Source: Mycobacterium xenopi
GTDB taxonomy: Bacteria > Actinomycetota > Actinomycetes > Mycobacteriales > Mycobacteriaceae
Assembly: GCF_009936235.1 (NCBI RefSeq)
Contig: NZ_AP022314.1
Location: 1,302,001-1,366,000, forward strand
Length of the DNA: 64,000 bases
Reading direction: 5' to 3'
The notes beneath the pieces were generated by a model. That model saw nothing but the letters and a program-made list of their open reading frames with translations, was not told where the DNA came from and did not search any database. Made by a program: the position numbers and the translations under genes. Positions 26,775 through 34,638 of this stretch are shown in pieces. Each line of letters starts with the position of its first letter. Position 1 is the first letter of the stretch.

Positions 26775-26801
26775 TGTAACTTCCTGGTCCACCAACTCGT
26801 C
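26775..26801 (+). promoter_or_regulatory. ECF41-type promoter for the NmrA-nitroreductase-DoxX unit
   Basis: TGTAACT (26775-26781), spacer exactly 16, CGTC (26798-26801): exact -10, 5 of 7 in the -35. It lies 53 bp before ATG 26854. Together with the divergent promoter this would put both sides of the locus under the same sigma factor. Confidence 0.55.
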
Positions 26802-26853
26802 CTTAGCTGATGTGGCCTTCCCCGGCCGTTATATCGAGGAAGAGGAGTCAGTC

Positions 26854-27690
26854 ATGACGATTGTCGTCACCGGAGCGACCGGCAATGTCGGCCGGCCGCT
26901 TGTTACCCAACTCGTCAACGCCGGCGCGAAGGTGCGCGCGGTGAGCCGCAACTTGCAGTCAGCTGGATTTGCCGCCGATGTCGATGTGGTGGAGTCGGCC
27001 GCCGCGGCCATTCCCGGAGCATCAGCGGTCTTCCTGAATTCGCGTGCGCTGGGCCAAGAGTTGACCGCGGTGGTCGACCAAGCCAGGCGCGAGGGGGTCC
27101 GCCGGCTGGTCGCGCTATCGGCCATCAACGCCGACGACGCCTTCTCGCGCCAACCATCGCGGTATCGCGGCGACCGCAATAAAGAAGTCGAACAACTCGC
27201 AGTCGACTCTGGACTGGAATGGGTCAGCTTGCGGCCCTCGGTGTTTGTCACCAACTTCGTCGGCATGTGGTCCGCCCAGATCCGGGCTGGCGACATCGTC
27301 CGCGGCCCCTACCCCGCCGCGTCCAGTGCCCCGATCGTCGAAAACGATATCGCTGCCGTCGCCGCCAAAGCTCTGCTTACCGATGACCTTGTGGGGCAAA
27401 AGATTCCGTTGACAGGCCCGCAGGCGCTGACCAACGCCGAGATGGTCGACATCATCGGCGCTGTCCTGTGCCGGCCGCTGCGGTATGAGCAAGTGCCCGA
27501 CGAGCTGGTGCGTCAGCGGTTCGTTGGGCTTGGCTTTCCGCCCGAGTTCGGTGACGCCTACATCGCGATGCTGGCCACCACCCTCGAGGAGCCGGCCCTC
27601 GTGACCGACGAGGTGCCCAAGATTTTGGGAAGGCCAGCGCAATCGTTCGAGCAATGGGTCGCCGAACACCGCGACATCTTCACGAACTAA
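26854..27690 (+). CDS. NAD(P)-binding NmrA/epimerase-like protein, ECF41-linked
   Basis: 278 residues with N-terminal TIVVTGATGNVGRPLVTQLV nucleotide motif, GVRRLVALSAINAD, then an atypical SDR C-terminal half (LTGPQALTNAEMVDIIGAVL) as in NmrA-like/NAD(P)H-binding reductases. Start ATG 26854 has GAGGAG 7 nt upstream; the longer frame from 26812 is less likely. Divergent from the oxidoreductase-sigma unit. Likely a redox sensor or reductase; substrate unknown. Confidence 0.85.
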   Translation: MTIVVTGATGNVGRPLVTQLVNAGAKVRAVSRNLQSAGFAADVDVVESAAAAIPGASAVFLNSRALGQELTAVVDQARREGVRRLVALSAINADDAFSRQPSRYRGDRNKEVEQLAVDSGLEWVSLRPSVFVTNFVGMWSAQIRAGDIVRGPYPAASSAPIVENDIAAVAAKALLTDDLVGQKIPLTGPQALTNAEMVDIIGAVLCRPLRYEQVPDELVRQRFVGLGFPPEFGDAYIAMLATTLEEPALVTDEVPKILGRPAQSFEQWVAEHRDIFTN

Positions 27691-27706
27691 GGATGAGGGA
27701 TACACC

Positions 27707-28156
27707 ATGACCAATCCCACGCCACCGCGCTGGCTAAAACCGGTAAACAAGTTCATGATCGCGGTGCAAAAGCTCGGCATCCCAACCGGACCACCGATGG
27801 TGCTGACGGTCCCGGGTCGCAAGACCGGCCGACCGCGCAGTACACCGATGACCCCGTTCACCTTCGGCGGGCATCTCTATGTGGTGGCGGGATTTCCCGG
27901 TGCCGATTGGGCGCGCAACGCCCGCGCCGCCGGTGTTGGGACTCTTAGCAGGGGCCGCAAGAAACGGCAAGTGAAAATGGTGGAGCTGTCGGCCGCGGAC
28001 GCCCGCCCGATCCTGCGAGCGTATCCGACTGAGGTGCCGGTCGGCGTCGGCTTCCTGAAGCGCTCCGGTCTGGTGTGCCAGGGAACCCCGGAGGAAGTCG
28101 AGGCCCTTGCCGGCCGAATAGCTGTGTTTCGATTCGATCCCCTTCCAGCGAGCTGA
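27707..28156 (+). CDS. Deazaflavin (F420)-dependent nitroreductase-family protein (DUF385/Ddn-like)
   Basis: 149 residues. PMVLTVPGRKTGRPRSTPM is the Ddn/FDOR-B signature for F420 or related cofactors, followed by LYVVAGFPGADWARNARAAG. 16 bp after the NmrA-like gene with AAGGATGAGGG before the ATG, so co-transcribed with it. Probably an F420H2-dependent reductase acting in redox stress; substrate unknown. Confidence 0.88.
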   Translation: MTNPTPPRWLKPVNKFMIAVQKLGIPTGPPMVLTVPGRKTGRPRSTPMTPFTFGGHLYVVAGFPGADWARNARAAGVGTLSRGRKKRQVKMVELSAADARPILRAYPTEVPVGVGFLKRSGLVCQGTPEEVEALAGRIAVFRFDPLPAS

Positions 28157-28164
28157 GGCCACCC

Positions 28165-28530
28165 ATGCACACCGCCTACCTTGTTCTGACCCTGATCGCG
28201 ATTGCGGTCAACGGATTTTCCGGCGTGAGCGCCCTGGTTCACTTCGCACCGATCATTCCCGGTATGCAAGCCGCAGGAGTTCCCCTGTCGTGGCTGACAT
28301 TTCCGATCGGCACCCTCAAGACCCTGGGTGCGCTGGGACTCGTTGCGGGGCTTTGGATTCCGGCCGTTGGCCTCGCTGCAGCAGCCGGCCTGGTCATCTT
28401 TTTTGTCTGCGCGATGTACACCCACGTGCTCGCCAATGACATCTCCCCGCAATTCGGGCTGGCCTCGGTCCTGCTCGCCCTTAACAGCGCAACCTTCGCG
28501 CTCACGCTCATCACGTATCCGATCCCATAG
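28165..28530 (+). CDS. DoxX-like small membrane protein
   Basis: 121 residues with four predicted membrane helices (YLVLTLIAIAVNGFSGVSAL, LSWLTFPIGTLKTLGALGLV, VGLAAAAGLVIFFVCAMY, FGLASVLLALNSATFALTLI). ALVHFAPIIPGMQAAGVP and LKTLGALGLVAGLW match DoxX/DUF4345-type proteins. Begins 8 bp after the nitroreductase-like gene and closes the putative ECF41-controlled unit. DoxX proteins associate with thiol/quinone redox systems. Confidence 0.82.
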   Translation: MHTAYLVLTLIAIAVNGFSGVSALVHFAPIIPGMQAAGVPLSWLTFPIGTLKTLGALGLVAGLWIPAVGLAAAAGLVIFFVCAMYTHVLANDISPQFGLASVLLALNSATFALTLITYPIP

Positions 28531-28581
28531 ATCCGCTGTGCGGCTAAGCCACAGCACCAGGGACATTCCGACTCGACGGGG

Positions 28582-28609
28582 TGAACCATCCCGGGTTTGA
28601 TGCACACCT
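28582..28609 (+). repeat. Left inverted repeat of the IS3-family element
   Basis: Starts TGAACCATCCCGGGTTT and ends TGCACACCT. Compared with the complement of the right end it differs at three positions only. Lies 62 bp beyond the end of the passenger gene. Confidence 0.88.
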
Positions 28610-28670
28610 CGTTTCGTGTGACCGGTGTGCTTCCTGATCTGGTGGTGAGCGTAGTACGCGGCCGTAGACG

Positions 28671-29683
28671 CTAGGTTCGGTTCGACGAGTTGGTGTCGTA
28701 CCAAGCAGTCCAGATCTCGGGGCGGAGCCGCCGCGGTCGGGTACCGGTAAGCCGGTGCCGCGAGCCCAGGCGCGGACTTCGGCGGTGGATGGCGTCGGCG
28801 CTGCGGGTGCCTGGTCGAGGTGGGCGATGTCGACTCTGATCGGTGAGATACGTTGCATGGCAGCGTGTTCGGTGGTCGCCCAGGCGTTGGCGGCGGCGAG
28901 GAACCGGTAGGTGTATTCCTCGGCGAGCTGGCGGGTCTCGCAGAACACGACGGGCACGTTCGGCCAGCGGATCTGCAACTCGGCGAGCCCGTCGGCGACC
29001 ACCGCGGGCCGGATGCGGTCAAGCTTGAACAGCTGCGAGTAGCGATCCTCGATGACCACCGCCGCGCGCGGGAGCGCGGCTAGGTCGCCGACCTGGTAGC
29101 GCAGCTTGCCGCCGGTGAGGCTGGCTACCAGATCGACCAGTGACTTGCGTTCCACGCTGGCGACAAGCTGACCATCAACGACGATTCCGTAGTCCCCGCA
29201 CGGCAGCGCCCGCTTGACCGTGGTGACCTGCTGGGTTGCGAACCGGTAGGCGTACTGCTCGTGGCTGTCGACCACGATCTGCAGCTCCTCGATGCCGTGC
29301 GCGCGGGCGGTCGGGGTGCGCACGTTCGGGCGTGCCTGTTTGCGGGTGCGCGGCGACTGCCAAAACACCACGTCGCGGCCCCGAGCCTGGGTGAACACGA
29401 GCTGGGAGCGGTTGTGCCGGGACCGGTCGGCGATCACGTCGATCGCTGCGCCGCGCCGACGACACGACCGCAACCGCACTCGTTCGACGATTACCGGATC
29501 GTCGGGCCACTCGTCCAGCGGTACCGGGTAGGCGAACAAAGCTTTTTCCCGCGGCCAGGTTCCCGACGTGCGGAACAGCAGGTCACCGCCACCGAGCGGG
29601 ACCCTCAGCAACAACGGCAGCCTGGAGTCTTCATCCGGGTTGACCGCGATCAACAACTCCGCCACAAGTCCCGAGTCTGCCAT
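28671..29683 (-). CDS. ERCC4-domain nuclease fused to an Lsr2-type DNA-binding tail (passenger gene), apparent frameshift near 28730
   Basis: From ATG 29683: an N-terminal region of unknown fold, then an XPF/ERCC4 nuclease domain with VVDSHEQYAYRF, PCGDYGIVVDGQ and the catalytic ERKSLVDLVASL (GDY...ERKxxxD). It ends with STAEVRAWARGTGLPVPDRG, the start of the Lsr2 C-terminal AT-hook-like domain. The frame then breaks; one added G/C near 28727-28734 restores LRPEIWTAWYDTNSS and a stop at 28671, giving 337 residues. Begins 34 bp after orfB on the same strand, so it can be read from the transposase transcript. Lsr2-type tails bind AT-rich DNA, hence a nuclease aimed at AT-rich foreign DNA is conceivable; this is inference. 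Confidence 0.8.
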
Positions 29684-29717
29684 CGGTGTTGGGTGACACC
29701 CCCGTCGCGACCCGAGC

Positions 29718-30698
29718 CTACGGACTGCTGATGGGGTCGCCGGCTTGCAGCCGGGCGTAGTACTCGGCCTCGGCTTCGGCTGGCGGGCGGCGGCCAAGGC
29801 GGTGCATGAGCCTGGCGGTGTTATACCAGTGCACCCACGCCGAGGTGATGTTCTCCAGGTCGGCGAGGGTGCGGATCGGTCCGGTGCGGAACGGGGAGCC
29901 CGCGCGCACGCACTCGGTTTTGTAGAGCCCGATCGTGGTTTCGGCCAACGCGTTATCGAGGGCGTCCCCGACAGTCCCGATCGACGGGACGAGTCCGGCC
30001 AGCATCAGTGTCTCAGTGAAATGTGTTGCGGTGTATTGTGATCCGGCATCGCTGTGATGAATCGTGTCACCGGTGAGCGGATGTCCCTGCCGCGCCCGGT
30101 ATGCCGTGGCTTGGCGGATCGCCCGCTCGACGAAGGCGGTGTTCTTCGTCAACGAGCACTCCCAGCCCGCGATCAGCCCGGCATAGGCGTCGATTACGAA
30201 TGCGGTGTAGCCGAACCCGCCGCCATCGAGCGGCACGTAGGTGAAGTCCGCCACGTCCAGCTCGTTGGGCCGCGATGCATGGAAGCGCCGCCGCACCAGG
30301 TCCGGCGCTCTCGCGGCGGCCGGATCGCGCTCGGTAGTGCGTATCGTCCGGGCGCGCGTGGCCCCGCGCCAGCCGTGCTTGCGCATGATCCGTTCGACCG
30401 TGCAGCGCGCCACCGGGATGCCCTGGCGCTGCAGGTGCGCCCACATCTTCAGGCTGCCGTACAGGCACTCCGGTGGGCGTTTGCCGTGCTCGTCAGGCTC
30501 ATAGACGCCGGCGAGGATCTCGGTGATCGTGGTGTCCCACAGGGCCCGTTTTGACGGCGCCGACGACCGGTGTGCCCAGTAGGTGCGTGGGGCGATCGCC
30601 ACGCCCTGGACACCCAGGGCGCGGCACATCGGTACGACCCCGAACCGGTCCTTGTGTTCGTCGATGAACTCGCAGATCAGCGGTGTAGCGGGTCGCAC
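29718..30698 (-). CDS. IS3-family transposase OrfB (DDE integrase core)
   Basis: 326 residues from GTG 30698 as an independent frame, normally made as an OrfAB fusion by -1 frameshifting in the 22-bp overlap with orfA. HTH_21 region (RCTVERIMRKHGWRGATRAR), then the rve core: first Asp in LDVADFTYVPLDGG, second Asp in IHHSDAGSQYTA, Glu in DALDNALAETTIGLYK. All three catalytic residues are present. C-terminal WVHWYNTARLMHRLGRRPPA is typical of the family. Confidence 0.95.
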   Translation of the reverse strand: MRPATPLICEFIDEHKDRFGVVPMCRALGVQGVAIAPRTYWAHRSSAPSKRALWDTTITEILAGVYEPDEHGKRPPECLYGSLKMWAHLQRQGIPVARCTVERIMRKHGWRGATRARTIRTTERDPAAARAPDLVRRRFHASRPNELDVADFTYVPLDGGGFGYTAFVIDAYAGLIAGWECSLTKNTAFVERAIRQATAYRARQGHPLTGDTIHHSDAGSQYTATHFTETLMLAGLVPSIGTVGDALDNALAETTIGLYKTECVRAGSPFRTGPIRTLADLENITSAWVHWYNTARLMHRLGRRPPAEAEAEYYARLQAGDPISSP

Positions 30699-30988
30699 TC
30701 CCGCGCGAAGAAAGTTGTTGCGGCCTTTAGTATTTCGATCGTTTGCTCAAGTTCCTTGGTTTTGCGGCGCAGCTCCCGCAGCTCGCGTGCGGTCTCAGTC
30801 GGCACACCCGCAGCCTCACCGTCGTCCACCTCGGCCTGGCGCACCCATTTGCGCAGCGTCTCCGCGCTCATCCCCAACCGCGCCGAGATCGCGCGCATCG
30901 CCGCCCACTCGGTCTCGTAGTCATCGCGATGCTCTCGGACCAGCCGCACCGCCTTGGCCTTGGTGTTCTCATCGTACTTGCTCGGCAT
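30677..30988 (-). CDS. IS3-family transposase OrfA (helix-turn-helix, leucine zipper)
   Basis: 103 residues: PSKYDENTKAKAVRLVREHR and SARLGMSAETLRKWVRQAEV form the HTH; ELRELRRKTKELEQTIEILK is the coiled coil used for multimerisation. It overlaps orfB in the -1 frame. Starts 24 bp inside the right inverted repeat. Confidence 0.95.
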   Translation of the reverse strand: MPSKYDENTKAKAVRLVREHRDDYETEWAAMRAISARLGMSAETLRKWVRQAEVDDGEAAGVPTETARELRELRRKTKELEQTIEILKAATTFFARECDPLHR

Positions 30989-31011
30989 CGTGCCATCCTT
31001 CCCTCAAAAGA

Positions 31012-31039
31012 AGGTGTGCACGAAACCCGGGACGGTTCA
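31012..31039 (-). repeat. Right inverted repeat of the IS3-family element
   Basis: Plus-strand AGGTGTGCACGAAACCCG followed by GGACGGTTCA; complement of the left end with three mismatches. Directly upstream of orfA, so it probably also holds the transposase promoter. Confidence 0.88.
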
Positions 31040-31076
31040 GGGGAGGTTTGACGGCCCCGGCTGTGACCTGACTTCG

Positions 31077-32024
31077 TTACGTCACGCCCTGCGGTCCCAG
31101 CCGACGGCGGATTAGATCGATGGCGGCGCTGGCGGCGCCGAGATAGCGAGGGTCTTGGCGCAGGGCATTTTCGCGCATGGCGGCCTCGCAGAGCTTGATC
31201 GCATGCTCGTCGCCGAGTTCGAGCGCCTCGCCCGCGAGGTCAGAGAACGTGTGGTCGGTGTCCAGCTCGACAGGCTTGCGGGCCAAGCGCTGGCCGCCGA
31301 ACGCCGAGAACACTTCACGGTTGACTTCCGTTATCGTGCGCAATGACGCCGCGTGCAGCTCGGCCGGTACGTCGGCCAACAGCAGACGCATCGCGGCCGG
31401 TGCGGTGATGGTGTGAATCAATGGGACTGGGAACGAGGGCATCGTCGCGGTGTAGTGGCCCGCGTATTCGGCTGTCAGCTCGCTGAGCGCCCGGTCCACG
31501 GCAGCGTCGTCGAGATCGCCGTCCCCGCCAGGCTCGTTTTGCAGCGGCTGAAATGATGTCGCCCAAAAGCCCAGAGCGCGGGCGAGTTCGTCGATCTGAA
31601 GCTTGCTCGGCCGCGCTGCTTCCCGCACGGACCGCACCGCATGGGCGGTGCGGATCAAGCCGTGCGTGAGCGAGCCCATGCAACCCGGCAGTAGCCTTGG
31701 CCACCAGTCCTGCAGCACTTCTCGCCACGGGGCTTCGGCGAGTTCGCGGCGGAACAGCTCCACCCAATCGCCGCCACGTTCGCGATCGCCCAGTGCCGCT
31801 TGCCAATTAGTGATCGGCTCCGTCGGCGTCGGCAGCGGGGGATAGTTGCGGTGCTGGATGTTGTTCTCGACCCAGCCGTCGACCTCCTCGCAGAACCCGA
31901 GCTTGGCCAGCGCCTCGGCGGCCATCGGCCCGTGGTTGGCGAAGAAGTGATCGAGGTAGAAGCCGGTGGCACGCAAGCGGTCCAGTGCGCTGTTTACGGC
32001 GTCGGTGTAGTCCCGCGATCCCAT
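31077..32024 (-). CDS. Questin oxidase-like protein (DUF4243 family)
   Basis: 315 residues. N-terminal FYLDHFFANHGPMAAEALAK (NH-x-P-M motif) and later GCMGSLTHGLIRTAHAVRSV with conserved His/Arg, typical of the AflY/questin oxidase-like family, which includes Baeyer-Villiger type oxidations in fungal polyketide paths; bacterial members are uncharacterised. AGGAGGCAGCG before ATG 32024 fixes the start. Next to the IS3 element and upstream of nothing in an operon. Accessory gene. Confidence 0.75.
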   Translation of the reverse strand: MGSRDYTDAVNSALDRLRATGFYLDHFFANHGPMAAEALAKLGFCEEVDGWVENNIQHRNYPPLPTPTEPITNWQAALGDRERGGDWVELFRRELAEAPWREVLQDWWPRLLPGCMGSLTHGLIRTAHAVRSVREAARPSKLQIDELARALGFWATSFQPLQNEPGGDGDLDDAAVDRALSELTAEYAGHYTATMPSFPVPLIHTITAPAAMRLLLADVPAELHAASLRTITEVNREVFSAFGGQRLARKPVELDTDHTFSDLAGEALELGDEHAIKLCEAAMRENALRQDPRYLGAASAAIDLIRRRLGPQGVT

Positions 32025-32063
32025 CGCTGCCTCCTGTTGCTCGCACCGTGCTCGCCACGGTAG

Positions 32064-33610
32064 TCACTCCGGTTGGTAGCGGGGGAACACCGCGGTCGGG
32101 GGCGGCAAGACCGTGCCTGGGGTGAGCCGAGTTCCCACCGCGGCGAACGTCCGCTGGTCCGCGGGCTGACCGAGCAGGTCCAGCAGCTTGCTCGCCGACT
32201 CGGGTAGCACGGGCTGGATCAGCAGCGCCGCGATACGCAGCACTTCGCAGGTCACGTAGAGCACGGTGCGGAACCGGGTCTGATCGGACTCCGATTCGCT
32301 TTTGCGCAACACCCAGGGCTGCTGCGCCGAGAAGTATTTGTTGGCCGCGCCCAGCATCAGCCAGATCGCCTCCAGGGCCAGATGCATGGCCTGGGCGTCG
32401 AAATGGGTCCGCACCTGCTCGAGCAGGCCGTCCGCGATCGCCAGCAACTCCGTGTCGTCGGCGCTGAATTCGCCTGGGGTGGGGACGATTCCGTTGAGGT
32501 TCTTCGCGACCATCGACAGCGACCGCTGCGCCAAGTTACCCAGCTCGTTGGCCAGGTCGGTGTTGATCCGGGTGATGATCGCCTCGTCGCTGTAGCTGCC
32601 GTCCTGGCCGAACGGCACCTCCCGCAACAGGAAGTAGCGGACCTGATCCACGCCGAAGGTATCCACCAGCGCCACCGGGTCGATGACGTTGCCCACCGAC
32701 TTGCTCATCTTCTCGCCGCGGTTGAGCAGGAACCCGTGTGCGAAAACCCTTCGCGGCAACTCGATCCCAGCCGACATCAGAAACGCCGGGCCAGTACACG
32801 GCGTGAAACCGAATGATGTCCTTGCCGATCATGTGCAGATCGGCCGGGCCAATAGCGGCGGAACAACTCCGAGTCGGTGTCGGGATAGCCGACGCCGGTC
32901 AAATAGTTGGTCAGCGCGTCGACCCACACATACATGACATGGTCGGGATGATCGGGCACCGGTATCCCCCAGTCGAACGACGTCCGGGAGATCGACAGGT
33001 CGCGCAGGCCGCCCGAGACGAAACTGACCACCTCGTTGCGTCGCACCTCGGGGCCGATGAAATCGGGGTTGGCCTCGTAGTGCGCCAGCAGCTTGTCGGT
33101 GTAGGCAGACAGCCGGAAGAAATACGTCTGTTCCTCTGTCCAGGTCAGCGGCGCCCCGGTCTCGGTGGCGATCCGAGTGCCGTCGTCGAGCACCCGGGTC
33201 TCCGATTCGACGAAGAACCGCTCGTCGCGCACCGAATACCAGCCCGAGTAGGTGTCGAGGTAGATATCGCCGGCATCGGCCATCCGCTTCCAGATCGCCT
33301 TGGACGCCTCGTGGTGGTCGGGGTCGGTGGTGCGGATGAACCGGTCGAACGAGATGTTGAGCCGCTCTTGCAGCCGCTGAAACACATCGGAGTTGCGCCG
33401 GGCCAGCTCGGCGGTCGGCAGCCCCTCGGCCGCTGCCGCCTCGGCCATCTTCAGCCCGTGTTCATCGGTCCCGGTCAAGAACCGCACGTCGAAGCCGTCG
33501 AGCCGCTTGAACCGGGCAATCGCGTCGGTTGCGATGTACTCGTACACATGCCCCAAGTGCGGCGCAGCATTGGGATACGTGATCGCGGTGGTGACGTAGT
33601 AGGGCCTCAT
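32064..33610 (-). CDS. metS: Methionyl-tRNA synthetase, two apparent single-base insertions
   Basis: Class I synthetase, equivalent to Rv1007c. N-terminal RPYYVTTAITYPNAAPHLGH (HIGH-like HLGH) and FLTGTDEHG, central VMYVWVDALTNYLTG, KMSKS in GEKMSKSVGNVIDP, anticodon-binding C-terminus. Two extra bases, in TGGCCCGGC contexts at about 32842-32850 and 32785-32793, split it into three frames. Removing both gives exactly 514 residues with ADLHMIGKDIIRFHAVYWPA continuous. The gene is essential and no second copy is visible, so sequence error is the likely cause. ATG 33610 matches the family start. Confidence 0.88.
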
Positions 33611-33619
33611 CGACAATCC

Positions 33620-33629
33620 ACCCTATTGT
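33620..33629. promoter_or_regulatory. Overlapping divergent -10 elements for metS and tatD
   Basis: Plus TATTGT (33624-33629) lies 6 nt before GTG 33636. Minus TAGGGT (33625-33620) lies 9 nt before ATG 33610. The hexamers share one TA step, as at pmt/rsmI. Confidence 0.45.
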
Positions 33630-33635
33630 GTGCGG

Positions 33636-34486
33636 GTGAGCACCAACCGGCCCGGTAAACGCGAGGCGCCGCCCGCCCCGGAGCCGTTGGCCCCGTTGGT
33701 CGACGCGCACACCCACCTCGACGCGTGCGGCGCCGCCGACGTCGAGGGAGTGCACGCGATCGTCGACCGCGCCGCCGCCGTCGGCGTCGAGGCGGTCGTG
33801 ACCGTCGCCGACGACCTGGACTCGGCGCGCTGGGTGACCCGGGCCGCCGAATGGGATCCGCGGGTCTATGCCGCCGTGGCTTTGCACCCGACCCGCGCCG
33901 ATGCGCTGACCGAGTCCGCTCGCGCCGAACTCGAGCGACTCGCCGCGCATCCACGAGTGGTGGCGATCGGCGAGACCGGGATGGACCTGTACTGGCCGGG
34001 CCGCCTCGACGGCTGCGCGCAGCCGCCGCCCAGCGCGAGGCGTTCGCCTGGCACATCGACCTCGCCAAGCGGACCGGCAAACCGCTGATGATTCACAACC
34101 GGCAGGCGGATACCGAGGTGCTCGACGTGCTGCGCGCTGAGGGCGCACCCGAGACCGTGATCTTGCACTGCTTCTCGTCCGGTCCGGCGATGGCCCGCAG
34201 TTGCGTCGACGTCGGCTGGTGGCTGAGCCTCGCCGGGACGGTCAGCTTCCGCAACGCCGGTGAGCTGCGGGACGCCGTCGTGCTGGTGCCGACCGACCAG
34301 TTGCTGGTGGAGACCGACGCGCCCTATCTGACCCCGCACCCCTACCGTGGCGCCGCCAACGAGCCGTACTGCCTGCCTTACACTGTGCGGGCGTTGGCCG
34401 AACTCCTGCAGCGACCCGCGCAGGACCTGGCGCAAGCCACCACGGCCAACGCTCACCGGGCCTACCGGCTCGTCGCCGGCTCTTAA
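33636..34486 (+). CDS. tatD: TatD-family metal-dependent DNase, apparent frameshift near 34015
   Basis: Equivalent to Rv1008. LVDAHTHLDACGA (metal-binding HxH), VAIGETGMDLYW (Glu), then after about 34015 the frame shifts by one base to QREAFAWHIDLAKRTGKPLM, VILHCFSSGPAMA and VETDAPYLTPHPYRG (metal Asp). One added base restores 283 residues. GTG 33636 is preferred over GTG 33630 because a TANNNT -10 ends 6 nt upstream. TatD proteins are 3'-5' DNA/RNA nucleases in repair and degradation. Upstream of rpfB as in M. tuberculosis. Confidence 0.88.
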
Positions 34487-34638
34487 GAATCCGTTAAGAG
34501 CATCGCGTCGGAGTTGCCCTATCTAGGCCGGTTCGTTACCGTCTTGTGATCGAACGGTGGGGCCTGTTGGGCCCCATTCGTTTGTGGCTGCTGCTGACGG
34601 TGTCGTTGAAGTGCTGCTGAGGTCGGGGAAAACGCGCG
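34487..34638 (+). promoter_or_regulatory. rpfB leader with terminator-like hairpin
   Basis: 152-bp gap before rpfB. It contains TGGGGCC-TGTTG-GGCCCCA (about 34557-34575) followed by TTCGTTTGTGG, a compact GC stem with a T-rich trail about 65 nt before the start. The rpfB-ksgA-ispE operon of M. tuberculosis is reported to be controlled by a leader attenuator; this hairpin fits that position. Mechanism inferred. Confidence 0.45.

Larger units (their letters stand above)
28582..31039 (-). mobile_element. IS3-family element, 2,458 bp, carrying an ERCC4-Lsr2 passenger gene
   Basis: Terminal inverted repeats (28582-28609 and 31012-31039, 25 of 28 matches, ends 5'-TG...CA-3') enclose orfA, orfB and, on the same strand, an ERCC4 nuclease gene. 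GGGG flanks both ends (28578-28581 and 31040-31043), fitting a 3-4 bp target duplication. Typical IS3 elements are 1.2-1.6 kb; the extra 1 kb is the passenger gene. Transposase frames are intact with DDE residues in place, so the element may still be active. Confidence 0.85.
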
